46,415 nucleotides of DNA from the NCBI GenBank assembly GCA_003427395.1, contig BFEA01000171.1, positions 1,922,944-1,969,358 on the forward strand. Direction: 5' to 3'. The stretch comes from Chara braunii. Taxonomy: Eukaryota; Streptophyta; Charophyceae; Charales; Characeae. Under the pieces are notes generated by a model that had not been told where the DNA came from, made no database searches, and saw nothing but the letters and a program-made list of their open reading frames with translations. Shown here in pieces: positions 19,041 to 28,457 of this stretch (the first letter of the stretch is position 1; each line of letters starts with the position of its first letter). The translations under genes were made by a program, and so were the position numbers.

Positions 19041-20010
19041 ATGGACTGGGTAGAAGTGGTGTATGGTAAGAACAAAAAATGGAAACACACCCTCCAGCAG
19101 GCGGACCAGGATATTAGATCGATTAATGTAAATGGTCTAGCATCCCACAACCCAGAAAAAAACAATGCGTTGTGGGACTTAATGCGGGGGGTTGGGGGAA
19201 GAACATGGCTGGACGTAGTTTGCGTTCAGGAAACCCACCTAATGGACACACCACAACACCACAGGGCTCACAAGCAAGCTTGACCCTTTTAAGGGTACCA
19301 AGCCTTCGCCCCCAGCCCAAGGAGTGTCGGGTTGCCAATATGGATCTCGCCCGAATCACGATTAGAAATACTCAGTTGGGGAAAAGATAAGGAGGATGGA
19401 CGATGGGTTAAGGTGTTGGGCATGTTGGAACTAGAAGTGGTGGCATTGTATCCTTATATGACCCTAACACAACATGTGAGAGAAGGACCTTTTTCAAAAA
19501 AATCGAAACGGTCCCCACCCCAGATACCGCGATAATCCTAGCAGGAGACTTCAATGCCGCACCGGATAGATGGCTGGACCGATGGAGAGTTCACCCCACT
19601 ACTGCACACAATGCAAAGGAGGACAAGCGGATGCTAAGGGACTTGTGCACTCCCCTCTCGCTATTCGACACCTTTATACGCAACTACCCGACTGAAAGGG
19701 TTTTTACTGTATTCAAAACAATGACCCCGACTGTCTAAATCCCGGATCGATTTAATATTGGTGCCAGAAGAGTTGGGAGCGGGGCTCACTGTGGCAGCAA
19801 TACTGTCCACTAATCCGTACCCAGGTCTGGACCACAGGATGTGTATGGCAGTTTGGACCTTTCGCAAACGGCCAGACCAGGAGACTAGCTACTATAAGCT
19901 CAATACCTCCCTACTTCGGTCCAAATCCTTCCATAAATATTTGTAGCAGGCTTGGGACTTCTGGAAGACTACTGCCCTAAACAAGACTCTCATATCGCAT
20001 GGTGTAACAA
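19041..20010 (+). pseudogene. LINE ORF2, AP endonuclease region
   Basis: From ATG 19041 the frame reads DIRSINVNGLASHN, the N-terminal endonuclease motif with the metal-binding Asn, then LDVVCVQETHL with the catalytic Glu at 19230. A stop at 19281 ends it. The domain continues in other frames. Around 19396-19490 there is GRWVKVLGMLELEVVALYPY. At 19541 there is the AGDFNAAPDRW motif. At 19742-19860 there is RIDLILVPEEL followed by GLDHRM, carrying the last Asp-His pair. This enzyme nicks target DNA to prime reverse transcription. At least two frameshifts and several stops make it inactive. Confidence 0.85.
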
Positions 20011-20229
20011 CGGGCTATTCTTTATGGCAAAAAAATGCAACGAATACTCCAAGTATCTAGCTACATGGCGACACCACTAAAAAATCACGATAATTCAAAA
20101 TGTCGTGGATGCAGAGCAAAAGCAAAACTCGCAAGGGCAGAAACCAAGGACCTCTGAACTACAAACCCACGTACTGGACTTGAACACCCAACTTTTGAAG
20201 CACGCACAGTATCGATAGCAGGGAGTCCA

Positions 20230-21840
20230 AACAAGGTCAAGGCTATCTCGATTCTCTACTGAAGAAGCGATAAATTCTCACTCCTTTAGCCTAGCCAAAA
20301 CACGAATCAAAAGGACCACGATCGAGACACTTTACGAGCCGAAAGCCAGGGAATCAGCCCCGGTCATGACCTCGGTCCGATGCACTAAGATAACGTACGA
20401 TTTTTAAAAAGACCTCTTCTCCTCGCATGTGGATAAGTTGGATGTGCCATACCACGATCGTCAATTGAAATAATTTTTGGAACCGGTAAACAAAACACTG
20501 ACACCTGAACAACGCGAATCCTTAGAGGCCCCACTCTCTAAACAGGAGATACGAGCCGCCCTCCTACAAAAGGAGGAGAAGGCACCTGAAATTGATGGTT
20601 CCCCCAAAGAATTTTGGGAAACCACATGAATTTTTTTGAGCCAGGATGTCATGGACTTCTACGAAGAAGTATGACTCACAAGTGAGATAGGAGAAAGGGT
20701 GGGGCAATGGATACTAACCATCCTATATAAGAAAGAGGACAAAATAAATATTAGAAATTACTGCCCAATTACACTTTTCACAGTAGTATACAAAATATTG
20801 TTTAAAGCCTTAGCTAACATAATGATCATGGTAATGGAAGACATCATTCATCCCTCCCAAACCGGCTTCATGGAGAATATACAACAAAATATCATGTTAA
20901 TCCATGAGATACTCCAACTCACGAGACACTCGCGTCAAAACGCAGCCTTGATTTTCATCGACATCAAAAAGGTCTATGATCATGTGGATTGGTTGTTTCT
21001 AGACAGATGCCTGGAAAAAATGAACTCTGGGTCAAACTTCAGGCGTCAGATACAAATCCTACACCAAAATGCAACCACCTACATCCAAGTCAACAGATGT
21101 CTGGCACCGCCCCTACGCTTGGAGCGGTCGGTTCACCATGGGGACCCAATTGCCCCCTTCCTTTTCCTGGTCATTATGGAAGCACTAACTGCCAACCTTC
21201 GTGCAAACAAAAACGTTACCAAACTCCGAGTCACACGCATTCCGGAGGACGCAATCCCCGTATGTTCCCTGTTTGCGTATGATCTCACAATTATGGCAGA
21301 GGGCACGCACCGCAACATGGAGGAAATTCAACAGATGATGGAAAAGTTTGCCAAGGTTTTCGACATGACAGTCAATTGGGGGGGCAAGACACAAGGATAG
21401 TGGATTCACTATCAAGGGGGACGCCCCCCAAAGTCACCACGTATTACATGGATGCCGTTAGAGACCCAAGTAAGAATCCTAGGGGTATCCATGACCACAG
21501 AGGGACGCCCACCAACCAATGACGAATGGATCAGCGCCCAAGCTAATCAAAAACTAAACAATTGAAGAAACAAACACACATTCCTGTTTGGTCGCGCACT
21601 AGTAGTTAACAACGTAATCTTTGCAACATCATGGTACAAGTCATTATTGTGGTCAGGCGATGGACAACTTATGGCCATCTCTGCTGGAAACCTGGCGTAG
21701 ACTTCCGCTCCCAGACAGGACCCACCCCAACCGTTGGGAGGAAGTCTACCGACAACCCCTCTTTGGAAATTGATGGCTGACAAATCTGAGAGTCTGCGTC
21801 ATGACAAGCTCATCCGTGCCCTAAAAAATTTGGGTTAAAT
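20230..21840 (+). pseudogene. LINE ORF2, reverse transcriptase region (FAYD in place of FADD)
   Basis: Essentially one frame with stops (four before 20699, others at 21398, 21563 and about 21700). It has PEQRESLEAPLSKQEIRAAL, KEEKAPEIDGSPKEFW, YCPITLFTVVYKILFKALAN and PSQTGFMENIQQNI. RT motif A is ALIFIDIKKVYDHVDWLFL. The next conserved block is HHGDPIAPFLFLVIMEAL. Motif C reads LFAYDLTIMAEG: the first Asp of the catalytic FADD pair is Tyr (TAT at 21278; GAT would give Asp). That change alone should stop polymerisation. RT copies the element RNA at the nicked chromosome. Confidence 0.92.
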
Positions 21841-21845
21841 GAGGG

Positions 21846-22921
21846 GTGCTTAGGGTTGGGGATCTATGGGACAATGACAGACATGACTGGATAACAGGAG
21901 ACCAGTTGCGAGGAACCCTACGGTACTGCCACCACATAGACGAATTTTTGGATAACCTAATTGAAGCCATCCTGATGGCGTGGTACCAAATTCTAAAACG
22001 AGGCCCCACTTTGAGAGTAGGCGATTGGGTAGCAAGTACGGAGATCCCGCTGAGGATGGACCAGGTACATATGGTCTCACCCCAAACAGTCTTGGTCGTA
22101 CACTACACTATCACCAAAGCAAGCACCCTCCAAGGGAACGGAGCCCCCTTCGAATGGAAAAAGAAAGCATTAGTGTACCGAGTGAGAGTTATAGAGGAGA
22201 AAGGATAAAGGGTAGTGCTCCAGTCATTCAAACCAATCCAGGACCTGGCTCTGGACCCAGTAAAATGGACATGGAAGCACCCCCAGAAGAGGGGAGGCCC
22301 CAAAGCTGGTCACATCAGCCTGCGTCAGTTGTCGGTCAAATCAGCCTACAAAATGCTCATACCTAAAAGACGTTTGAGAGACACGGTTAACGACCGATGG
22401 GCCGGACACTTAAATGTGGACCGCTCCCTCCTGTCACCGATTCAATGGTTCAAAAAACAAAAATCTAAACCCATGAAAATCACCTCCCTGCAGTGGCAAA
22501 TTGCCCACCGTTGTTTGCCAACCAATGACAGGTTGACTGACCGCACTAATCTAGAACAAAAAGGTTTGTTACTTCCATGGTGCCAGCAGTGCCAGAGTCT
22601 TTTCCTTTTGCATAAGAAGGCGGAGACCATCGAACATATTTTCATGCAATGCCCGATCGCCCAATTCATATGGAGATGGTGGGACCGCATATCGAACAAA
22701 ATGGAATCTGCAATCCCCTGACTCTAGTCCTGGCAAGCCATATTGGCCAGCCATTGGTCGCTGGAGGGAGCAGTCACGACCTTCATAGAGAATATGTACA
22801 GATTTGGAAGGAGAGCGGTGATATGAGCACTTTGGTGGCAGAGGTGCACGTTGTTCATGGAGAAGGTGAGAGTAGAAGGGTCAGAGATCACAAAACAGAT
22901 TCAGCAGCAGGTGCATCTTGA
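21846..22921 (+). pseudogene. LINE ORF2, C-terminal region with zf-RVT domain
   Basis: Frame 3 from 21846 through stops at 22206 and 22719. It contains LWDNDRHDWITGDQL, LKRGPTLRVGDWV and FEWKKKALVYRV, and then the plant LINE C-terminal module: LRQLSVKSAYKML, SLQWQIAHRCLPTNDRL, WCQQCQSLF, and ETIEHIFMQCPIAQFIWRWW. The Cys/His pattern (C-x2-C, then H-x3-C) is that of zf-RVT. A helical tail (EKVRVEGSEITKQIQQQV) follows to about 22920. Confidence 0.87.
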
Positions 22922-22959
22922 ACTCACACAAAGATGGTCGAACACAAAAACACAATTAG

Positions 22960-23253
22960 CAAGGCTGGTCCCCGGGTCGCCCGGCGGCCTGGTCGACGAC
23001 TGGGGTGGGGGCCGGGCCGCCTGGCCGGTTGTCATGCCCGGTTGGCCACCGGGCGTCTATGTGGCACCCTCCGCCGCGGCCGAGGTCGCGTAATCGAGTT
23101 TGCGCTCGGCCTCGCCAAGGCCAGGCGGGGGCGCGCGCGCCTCACCTTTACATGTCGGCCACTACCACCGTGTACCAAAAAAAATTAAAAATCTGAAAAT
23201 TTGGGGGGGGGGGTTGGGTGAGTGACAAAAAAAATTAAAAAAATTAAAAACAA
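22960..23253 (+). other. LINE 3' region: GC-rich block then A-rich tail
   Basis: GC-rich sequence at 22970-23150 (many CCGG and GGCC words) has open frames only because of its composition. It is followed by A-rich runs with ATTAAAAA and a G10 tract. This is the likely 3' UTR and the start of the tail. Confidence 0.55.
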
Positions 23254-23298
23254 ATATTGATTGATTGACTGTTTTTTTATTGATTGATTGATTGATTA

Positions 23299-23350
<52 letters not shown>

Positions 23351-23372
23351 GTTGATTGATTGATTGATTGAC
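23254..23372 (+). repeat. (TTGA)n microsatellite at the LINE 3' end
   Basis: About 119 bases of GATT/TTGA repeats with a few changes (GGTT, TAAT, GACT). It sits where a LINE tail is expected, which suggests this LINE family ends in a tetranucleotide repeat or that the tail expanded after insertion. Confidence 0.85.
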
Positions 23373-23389
23373 TGAAGAGAATCGAGTTT

Positions 23390-23878
23390 GATATCAGGTA
23401 TGTTCTATTACTCCCCAATACATTGGAGGAATTGAAAGAAAGAGAGCAAATCGGATCAAGACAAATGCTAGTCGACAGTGCACTGGAAGAGTTATCCAAA
23501 CTCACCTCCAATGTGATATTTTGTTATCGATATGAGGGTTGTTGGGGCTATCACTCCCGTGGTTCGACCATCTGCATAGTACTGACTCACTTCTTGGAGG
23601 GAGATATCTATGATATCCGCCCATACGTCAAAGAATGAGGCAGCAACGATGGTGAGAACTTTAATTGGCTATGGGAGATTGTGACTCAATTAATCTATGA
23701 TGAGAAGGCAGATCTGATCAAGCAAAAGAAGAAAGTGGGATGGGGTGTGATCCCAGTAACATATAAGACTATTCCAATTCCTCCTATACCTAACAACTAT
23801 TGTGATGGGACTAACTGGTTGCTAATTATCAGCATGGTATTGACGTGGGAGAAAAGAACCGGTGGTCATGAGGACTAA
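23390..23878 (+). pseudogene. Type I repeat domain A (unknown family)
   Basis: Frame 2 is open from the LINE tail to TAA 23876, with one TGA at 23636. It reads LEELSKLTSNVIFCYRYEG, then ICIVLTHFLEGDIYDIRPYV, then NWLWEIVTQLIYDEKADLIK, then PPIPNNYCDGTNWLLIISMV. This is the first and most diverged of four consecutive copies of the same domain. Compare copies B and C: LNSI, PYExVRYE, YVLTxYF, DxYDIxIYV, W-x-x-A-x-x-LV, EKxRLKxK and DNW-x-x-II. I recognise no known family. Confidence 0.6.
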
Positions 23879-24356
23879 CGAAACGTCAGCAGAGAAAATC
23901 AGACAGAGAAGGTTAAAATTTGGCAGAGGTTCAGGCCCAAGTCAAGAGAAAGTTGAGTGTCTCCTGAAGTCACTGAACATTCTAATCAAGAAAGAGTGGT
24001 TTCCATATGAGGCTGTCAGATATGAGATGGTCGAGAGCGGATAGGAGCAGGAACGATTATACATACTGACATTCTATTTCGCAGAGTTTGACGTGTATGA
24101 TGTGAGAATTTATGTTCCAAAAGAGAGCAGTGTTGAAGCGGTGTATGAGAGATGCTGGGGATTTGCTGAAGAAGTGGTACTGAAAGAGAAAGAGAGATTT
24201 GAGAGGGAAAATAAAAATTTCACAGGGTCTACTCGATTTACTATCTTTGAGGGATTTTCAGCTCCTCCCTTGCTCGGCATAAATTTATCAAAAGATAATT
24301 GGTCTGCAGTGATTGAGTTTGTTTTGAAAATGAAACGAGACCAAAGAGTCAGATAA
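23862..24356 (+). pseudogene. Type I repeat domain B (unknown family)
   Basis: Frame 3, with a single TAG at 24042. It reads LLKSLNILIKKEWFPYEAVR, then RLYILTFYFAEFDVYDVRIYV, then ERCWGFAEEVVLKEKERFER, then FEGFSAPPLLGINL, then SKDNWSAVIEFVLKMKRDQ. It overlaps the end of A by 17 bases in another frame. Secondary structure looks like a helix, two beta strands, a long charged helix, a loop with PP, then a final helix. Length about 140 residues. It may be a unit of one long pre-gag protein broken by frameshifts. Function unknown. Confidence 0.62.
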
Positions 24357-24418
24357 GTCGACGCTATGTACCCTTAAGAGAAAAACCTAGGCTTAGACTG
24401 ATAACAGGCCATGGAGGG

Positions 24419-24847
24419 TTGAGTAGGGTTGAATCAGATAAACTGTTAAATTCTCTTAATTCTATAACGAGCAGAGTCATAATCCCCTATGAGATCGTGA
24501 GGTATGAGGCCATAAAGAAATCCGGGCGAGATCAAGATAGTCTGTATGTTCTTACCTGTTATTTTATTGATCTTGATGAGTATGATATTGGGATTTATGT
24601 GTCGAAACAAAGATTTGAAGAATGCAGAAAATGTATGTGTTGGCAACGAGCGTCGGATCTTGTGCATGATGAGAAAAGAAGATTAAAACGAAAGGGAAAA
24701 AGTTTCTCTTTTAGTACCTATGTCAGGCCTTTTGTTGGGATACCGTCACCACCTGTTGAGGGACTTACATTCCCAAGAGACAATTGGTTTGCCATTATAA
24801 AGTTTGCATGGAAAGTGAAGAGAGTCCAAGAAGAATACTCTCAGTAG
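24419..24847 (+). pseudogene. Type I repeat domain C (unknown family, best preserved of the array)
   Basis: A 142-codon stop-free stretch; the first codon is TTG, so there is no ATG of its own. It reads LLNSLNSITSRVIIPYEIVR, then SLYVLTCYFIDLDEYDIGIY, then CWQRASDLVHDEKRRLKRK, then FVGIPSPPVEGLTF, then PRDNWFAIIKFAWKVKRVQE. It aligns over its whole length with copy B and with the intact ORF at 40683. Lack of a start codon suggests it was an internal part of a larger protein or an exon. Confidence 0.62.
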
Positions 24848-25250
24848 CTAGGATAACTACTGTGAGGGGCAAACTTTATGAAGTGATAGAGTATGATAAT
24901 CCCATTGTAATTTTGAGGCATGGGATTTGTGGGGAAGGACATATAGTATTTCATATTCCGGTAGTTAAATTCCTGAACTTTGATAATTTGGATGTGAAGG
25001 TTTATTCCTCCAACGGTCTGGAGGAGGAGGTTGACTGTTTGAAATATTTAAAAGGGGCGTATGTCAGCCTTGAGCGGACAAAAGAATGACTAGAGAAGCT
25101 AAGAAGGAAAGTGATGTGGGGAGTGTGAGTGAGAGAATTTGACTGGTTCCCTGAGTTCTCAATCGCCAAGGGATTTGAAGACAGGAAAGATTGGATGCCT
25201 CTGCTGGAAGTTATTGTTGAGATTGGTAGAGCAAGGGAGAAAGATTCTAC
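24848..25250 (+). pseudogene. Type I repeat domain D (diverged)
   Basis: Frame 1 continues past the overlap with C, with TGA at 25087 and a second stop near 25126. It reads VRGKLYEVIEYDNPIVILRH, then NFDNLDVKVYSSNG, then YLKGAYVSLERTKE, then EDRKDWMPLLEVIVEIGRAR. The landmark positions of the family are kept in order: YE in the first strand, DxxDVxVY, the charged helix, and DW-x-x-LL in the last helix. After it, LLLSTFEHRIPDYVQLEIYL may be the start of yet another unit, cut off at 25350. Confidence 0.5.
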
Positions 25251-25352
25251 TTTGATGATAAAATCCCTGCTTTTGAGTACTTTTGAACACAGAATCCCTG
25301 ATTATGTTCAACTTGAGATCTACCTTTCAGATAATGCTTATGATGTTTAGCA

Positions 25353-25577
25353 ATGTCCAGCTTGACTGAACAATTGGCACTAGGAGTTGTGTTGGAAGGT
25401 AAAATAATCAAGGTAGAAGGGACTCTTCGGATCTCTGACAGAAATTTTTCTACCTTGGATGAGTTTGAGTTCCTGCAACCTTTCTTTGATCGAATGAGGG
25501 ATTCTGCACTGAGAATTGTCACTGATCAGACTGAGATAAGCTATTTATTAAGGGTGGTGAAAGTGGGAACTACTTAG
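25353..25577 (+). pseudogene. Type II motif G1 (unknown family)
   Basis: ATG at 25353, stop TAG at 25575. The frame continues beyond the stop into G3 and the start of gag, so these are parts of one interrupted reading frame (25353-26153). It reads LALGVVLEGKIIKVEGTLRI, then FFDRMRDSALRIVTDQTEIS. The segment RMRDSALRIVTDQTEISYLL aligns with WMREEALKLVKDQKSIEYLF at 39579-39830 and with RLRRIALPLITTQSIIVYTL in G3. No family recognised. Confidence 0.5.
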
Positions 25578-25661
25578 AGAGTATCATACTACACTTCTCG
25601 GGAACGGGTCTCTTTTGCAAGAAGGATCAACAGTGGGTTGTAAGCGATGCAATTTGATTAA

Positions 25662-25937
25662 GAGATTATAAACCTGACTCGATATTTTATGATTCGGGGT
25701 ACTGTAAAAGGGTATAACAAAAGACTGAGTAGGGATGATGAAAGAGATTTGATTGAATAATACATTGGAAGGTTGAGAAGAATTGCATTGCCTTTGATCA
25801 CTACTCAGTCTATTATTGTTTATACTCTTTATGTACAAAATTCTCAAGGGGTAGAACAAACAAGAGAAGAGAGAAACGAGCCTGTATCCCTTGCGAGAAG
25901 AGTGAGAGATTGAAGGGCAAGGAAGAAGAGGACAAGA
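25662..25937 (+). pseudogene. Type II motif G3 (unknown family)
   Basis: Same frame as G1, first ATG at 25689, with stops at 25758 (TAA) and 25911 (TGA). It reads FMIRGTVKGYNKRLSRDDER, then YIGRLRRIALPLITTQSIIV, then YVQNSQGVEQTREERNEPV. The core repeats the type II pattern of G1: an arginine-rich helix with A-L-x-[LI]-[IV]-x-x-Q, then I-x-Y. It runs directly into the gag N-terminus, so type II units may be part of an extended Gag. Confidence 0.45.
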
Positions 25938-26971
25938 GTGATAGAAAGAGAGAAAAAAGTATCCGGAGAAAATCTATGGTCAAAATGGCAGAATGAGGAA
26001 GACCGAGTTCTTTTGCGGGAACCAATGAAGAGGCCTTGGTTGGGGTTATATGGGAATTGGTTGAGAGAGTCGACACAATCAAAGGAGGATCAGATATTGC
26101 AAGAGCAAAGAGGCCAGATGAGAGAATTCCCTGCTTCAGAGGACCTCAAGTAAACGATTTTCTGGACGAGTATGAATTATTTGGTTTCAGTTATGGCTGG
26201 ACAGATAACCAATGACTTAAGCACCTTCTATCTTACTGTGATATTGACTCAAGGTTGGTTGTTCACGAACTAATGGAAAGTGTCACTACATGGGAAGAGG
26301 TCAAAGAGAGAATGAAAAAGGAATTTGAGAAGAACTCAGTTCCGACTACAACCAAGGATTTACTCAACATCAGGAGAGTTAAGTATGATACTTTCAATGT
26401 TTTTCTTCAGACCTTCATCCAAACAGCAAGAAGAATTCCATATTTGGACGAGGCCCAGAGATGCCACATATTTTTGACAAATTTTACTTATACTGAAAGG
26501 CAGGCGGTTCTCAATCAAACTCAGCACTATCCTCTCAGATGGGATGAAATGGTTGCAATTGTAAGAATTCTACCTACAGTTTCTCATAAGAAATGGTCAC
26601 TGGATCAGATCAGTACATTGGCCAAGGACTGGGAGACTGAGAATGGTATGAACAAGAGAAACAATCTGAGTGTTGAAAATATTATTCAAAAAGTGATGGC
26701 TAACTTTATGTCCGCAAAGCCTGCAAATCATGCTGTGGACGACAGAGGAAAGAAAAAAGTTGAAACTGAAGAGGATGACGATGATGATGATGATGATGAT
26801 GATTATGGTAAGAAGGGAGATTTTTCTAGATCCAAAAAGAATGGAAAAAATGGTGATAGAGGAAACAGAGAAAGGAGGAAGTATGATGATCTTCCTAAGA
26901 AGAGTTTTGTCTGTTACTATTGTGGTGAAGGGGGTCACACCACCACCTATTGCAGGCCTAGGAGGATGTAA
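25938..26971 (+). pseudogene. gag: gag of element 3 (capsid and zinc knuckle)
   Basis: Frame 3 to 26153 holds the N-terminal part (REPMKRPWLGLYGNWLRES). The frame then shifts, and from about 26108 frame 2 carries the capsid: VNDFLDEYELFGFSYGWTD, LKHLLSYCDIDSRLVVHEL, WEEVKERMKKEFEKNSVP and FLQTFIQTARRIPYLDEA. One TGA follows NQ near 26213. A run of ten or more Asp encoded by GAT repeats (about 26771-26805) precedes a basic stretch. One complete CCHC knuckle, CYYCGEGGHTTTYC, lies at 26912-26954. Gag packages RNA in the particle. The DFLDEYEL-type capsid start differs from that of element 1, so the two are separate lineages. Confidence 0.88.
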
Positions 26972-28443
26972 GGAGTGGGGTGGCAAAGAAGGATGCAATG
27001 GGCCATGTCTGTGATAGTTCAGGGAACAAGTTGGACCCCAGGCATCCAGGAGGTATGAGACTTTTTGCTCTTAAACACGATGAAAAGATGAAGACGAAGA
27101 AGAAGAGAAAGACTAATGTGAATGTTCGTTTTCTCATTGATGAGTTGCCTAATGAACTAGTACAAAAAACAAGTGATCTTCATACCACAACTGAGTTGTC
27201 CCTGTAAACTTTAACATTGACAGAGTGTGTGTCTGACGAGGCTTCTACAAGTGAGTCTTCATTGGAAGGGAATTTTACTTCTCGGAATCCTTCTGAATTA
27301 GTAGAATCTTATTCCAATGAAATGGTTCGCTTTCTGACAAACATGATGTCTTTTGATGCTGATCTACCTCTAGCACTCGTCATGGAACCCAGTGTCATAC
27401 TTGGTGAAGTGAGAAACCTTCAGACATGCATGACACCTCAAATGATAGAGGAAAAAAAAAGAAGGAAGGTTGAGGAGTCACTGATTAATATTCTTGATAA
27501 CCCAGAACCAGAAATTCCCTATAGAAAGAATGATCAAGGAAGAAAGAGAAAAATTTTCCTCAAGAGTGATTTAAAAGATAAGACAGTGATTTCTGACGTA
27601 ATTACTAAAATGCTGGAAGAGACTGAATTGTCTTTGTCTTTCAAAGAAGCAATGACTCTAGCACCTAAACTGAGAGAGGAACTGAAGAAGTTGATTGAGA
27701 AGAAGAAATTAGAAGTTAATTACTTGGGATCAGTTTTTCCTTGTCAGGTGAACAGGTCACTGTCAGGTTGCAAGATGAGATTTGCAACCATAAGATGTGG
27801 GCACCTGACCATTCGTATTAATCAAGTGAAGATTCTAGCCTTAGTGGACTCTGGGGCAGAGATGATACTTATTTCACGAAGAACAATGGAGGCTTGTAAT
27901 TTATCTATTGATAGACCTGCGAAAAATATACTGAGTAATATTGCATGAGAACTTTTTGTAGCAGGATTTATTGATAACCTGCCTATCAGAGTCGGTACCA
28001 TGGCAATGAAATTGCTGGGTTTTGTAGTGCCGGAACTACACCATGACTGTATCTTGGGAACTTCATTCTTGCATAGGATGGAGGCGGTACAATTTTTTAG
28101 TCGTGAGGGGTCATCTTGGATCGACCTACAAGATCTTGAGACTTCTCATGAGCAAACATTTATGGTCTGCACTAAAAGTGATTTCAAGCATCAATTGTCT
28201 GCTAATTCAATCAGAAGAGAAGAGTCTACTAAAAGGATTAAGAGACTAAGAGAAGAAGGGAAACAAGAGGCAAAAGAAGAGATTTCAGTGCGTATCAATC
28301 AAGTTTCGAAAATGATAAAAGCCCTTGGTAATCTCGAGGATGAAGATGGACAAATTGAAGCATTTAAGAAGGTTGTAGAGACTGCTAAAGGTGAAAAGAT
28401 GGAGCTAAAGTTTGCATCGACTTATCTTTTTTTAGGACAATAG
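26972..28443 (+). pseudogene. pol: Pre-protease region and aspartic protease of element 3
   Basis: The frame is broken at 27207 (TAA) and 27946 (TGA, where CGA would fit) and ends at TAG 28441. It begins with an acidic linker. Next is TELSLSFKEAMTLAPKLREE, a helical segment like the DUF4100-type region that precedes the protease in some fungal gypsy elements. The protease follows: LTIRINQVKILALVDSGAEM, with the active-site D-S-G at 27847-27855, then LGFVVPELHHDCILGTSFL, which matches the C-terminal strand and helix of such proteases. A Lys/Glu-rich linker comes last. All catalytic-site residues are kept; the stop at 27946 lies inside the domain. Confidence 0.85.
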
Positions 28444-28457
28444 CCACTGGGTCAAAA

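Larger units (their letters stand above)
17650..23372 (+). mobile_element. Non-LTR retrotransposon (plant L1-like LINE), degenerate
   Basis: The order is a G/C-rich leader, ORF1, then ORF2 with AP-type endonuclease, reverse transcriptase and a zf-RVT C-terminal region, a GC-rich 3' segment, and an A-rich plus TTGA-repeat end. No LTRs flank it. It starts right after the solo LTR; its exact 5' end is unclear. There are many stops and frameshifts in both ORFs. Confidence 0.87.

Noticed and set aside
22934-23196. GC-rich ORFs near the LINE 3' end
   Set aside because: Open because of high GC; composition dominated by Arg, Gly and Pro; located in the LINE 3' region.
23296-23511. Minus-strand ORF with INQS repeats
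   Set aside because: Pure translation of the TTGA microsatellite.
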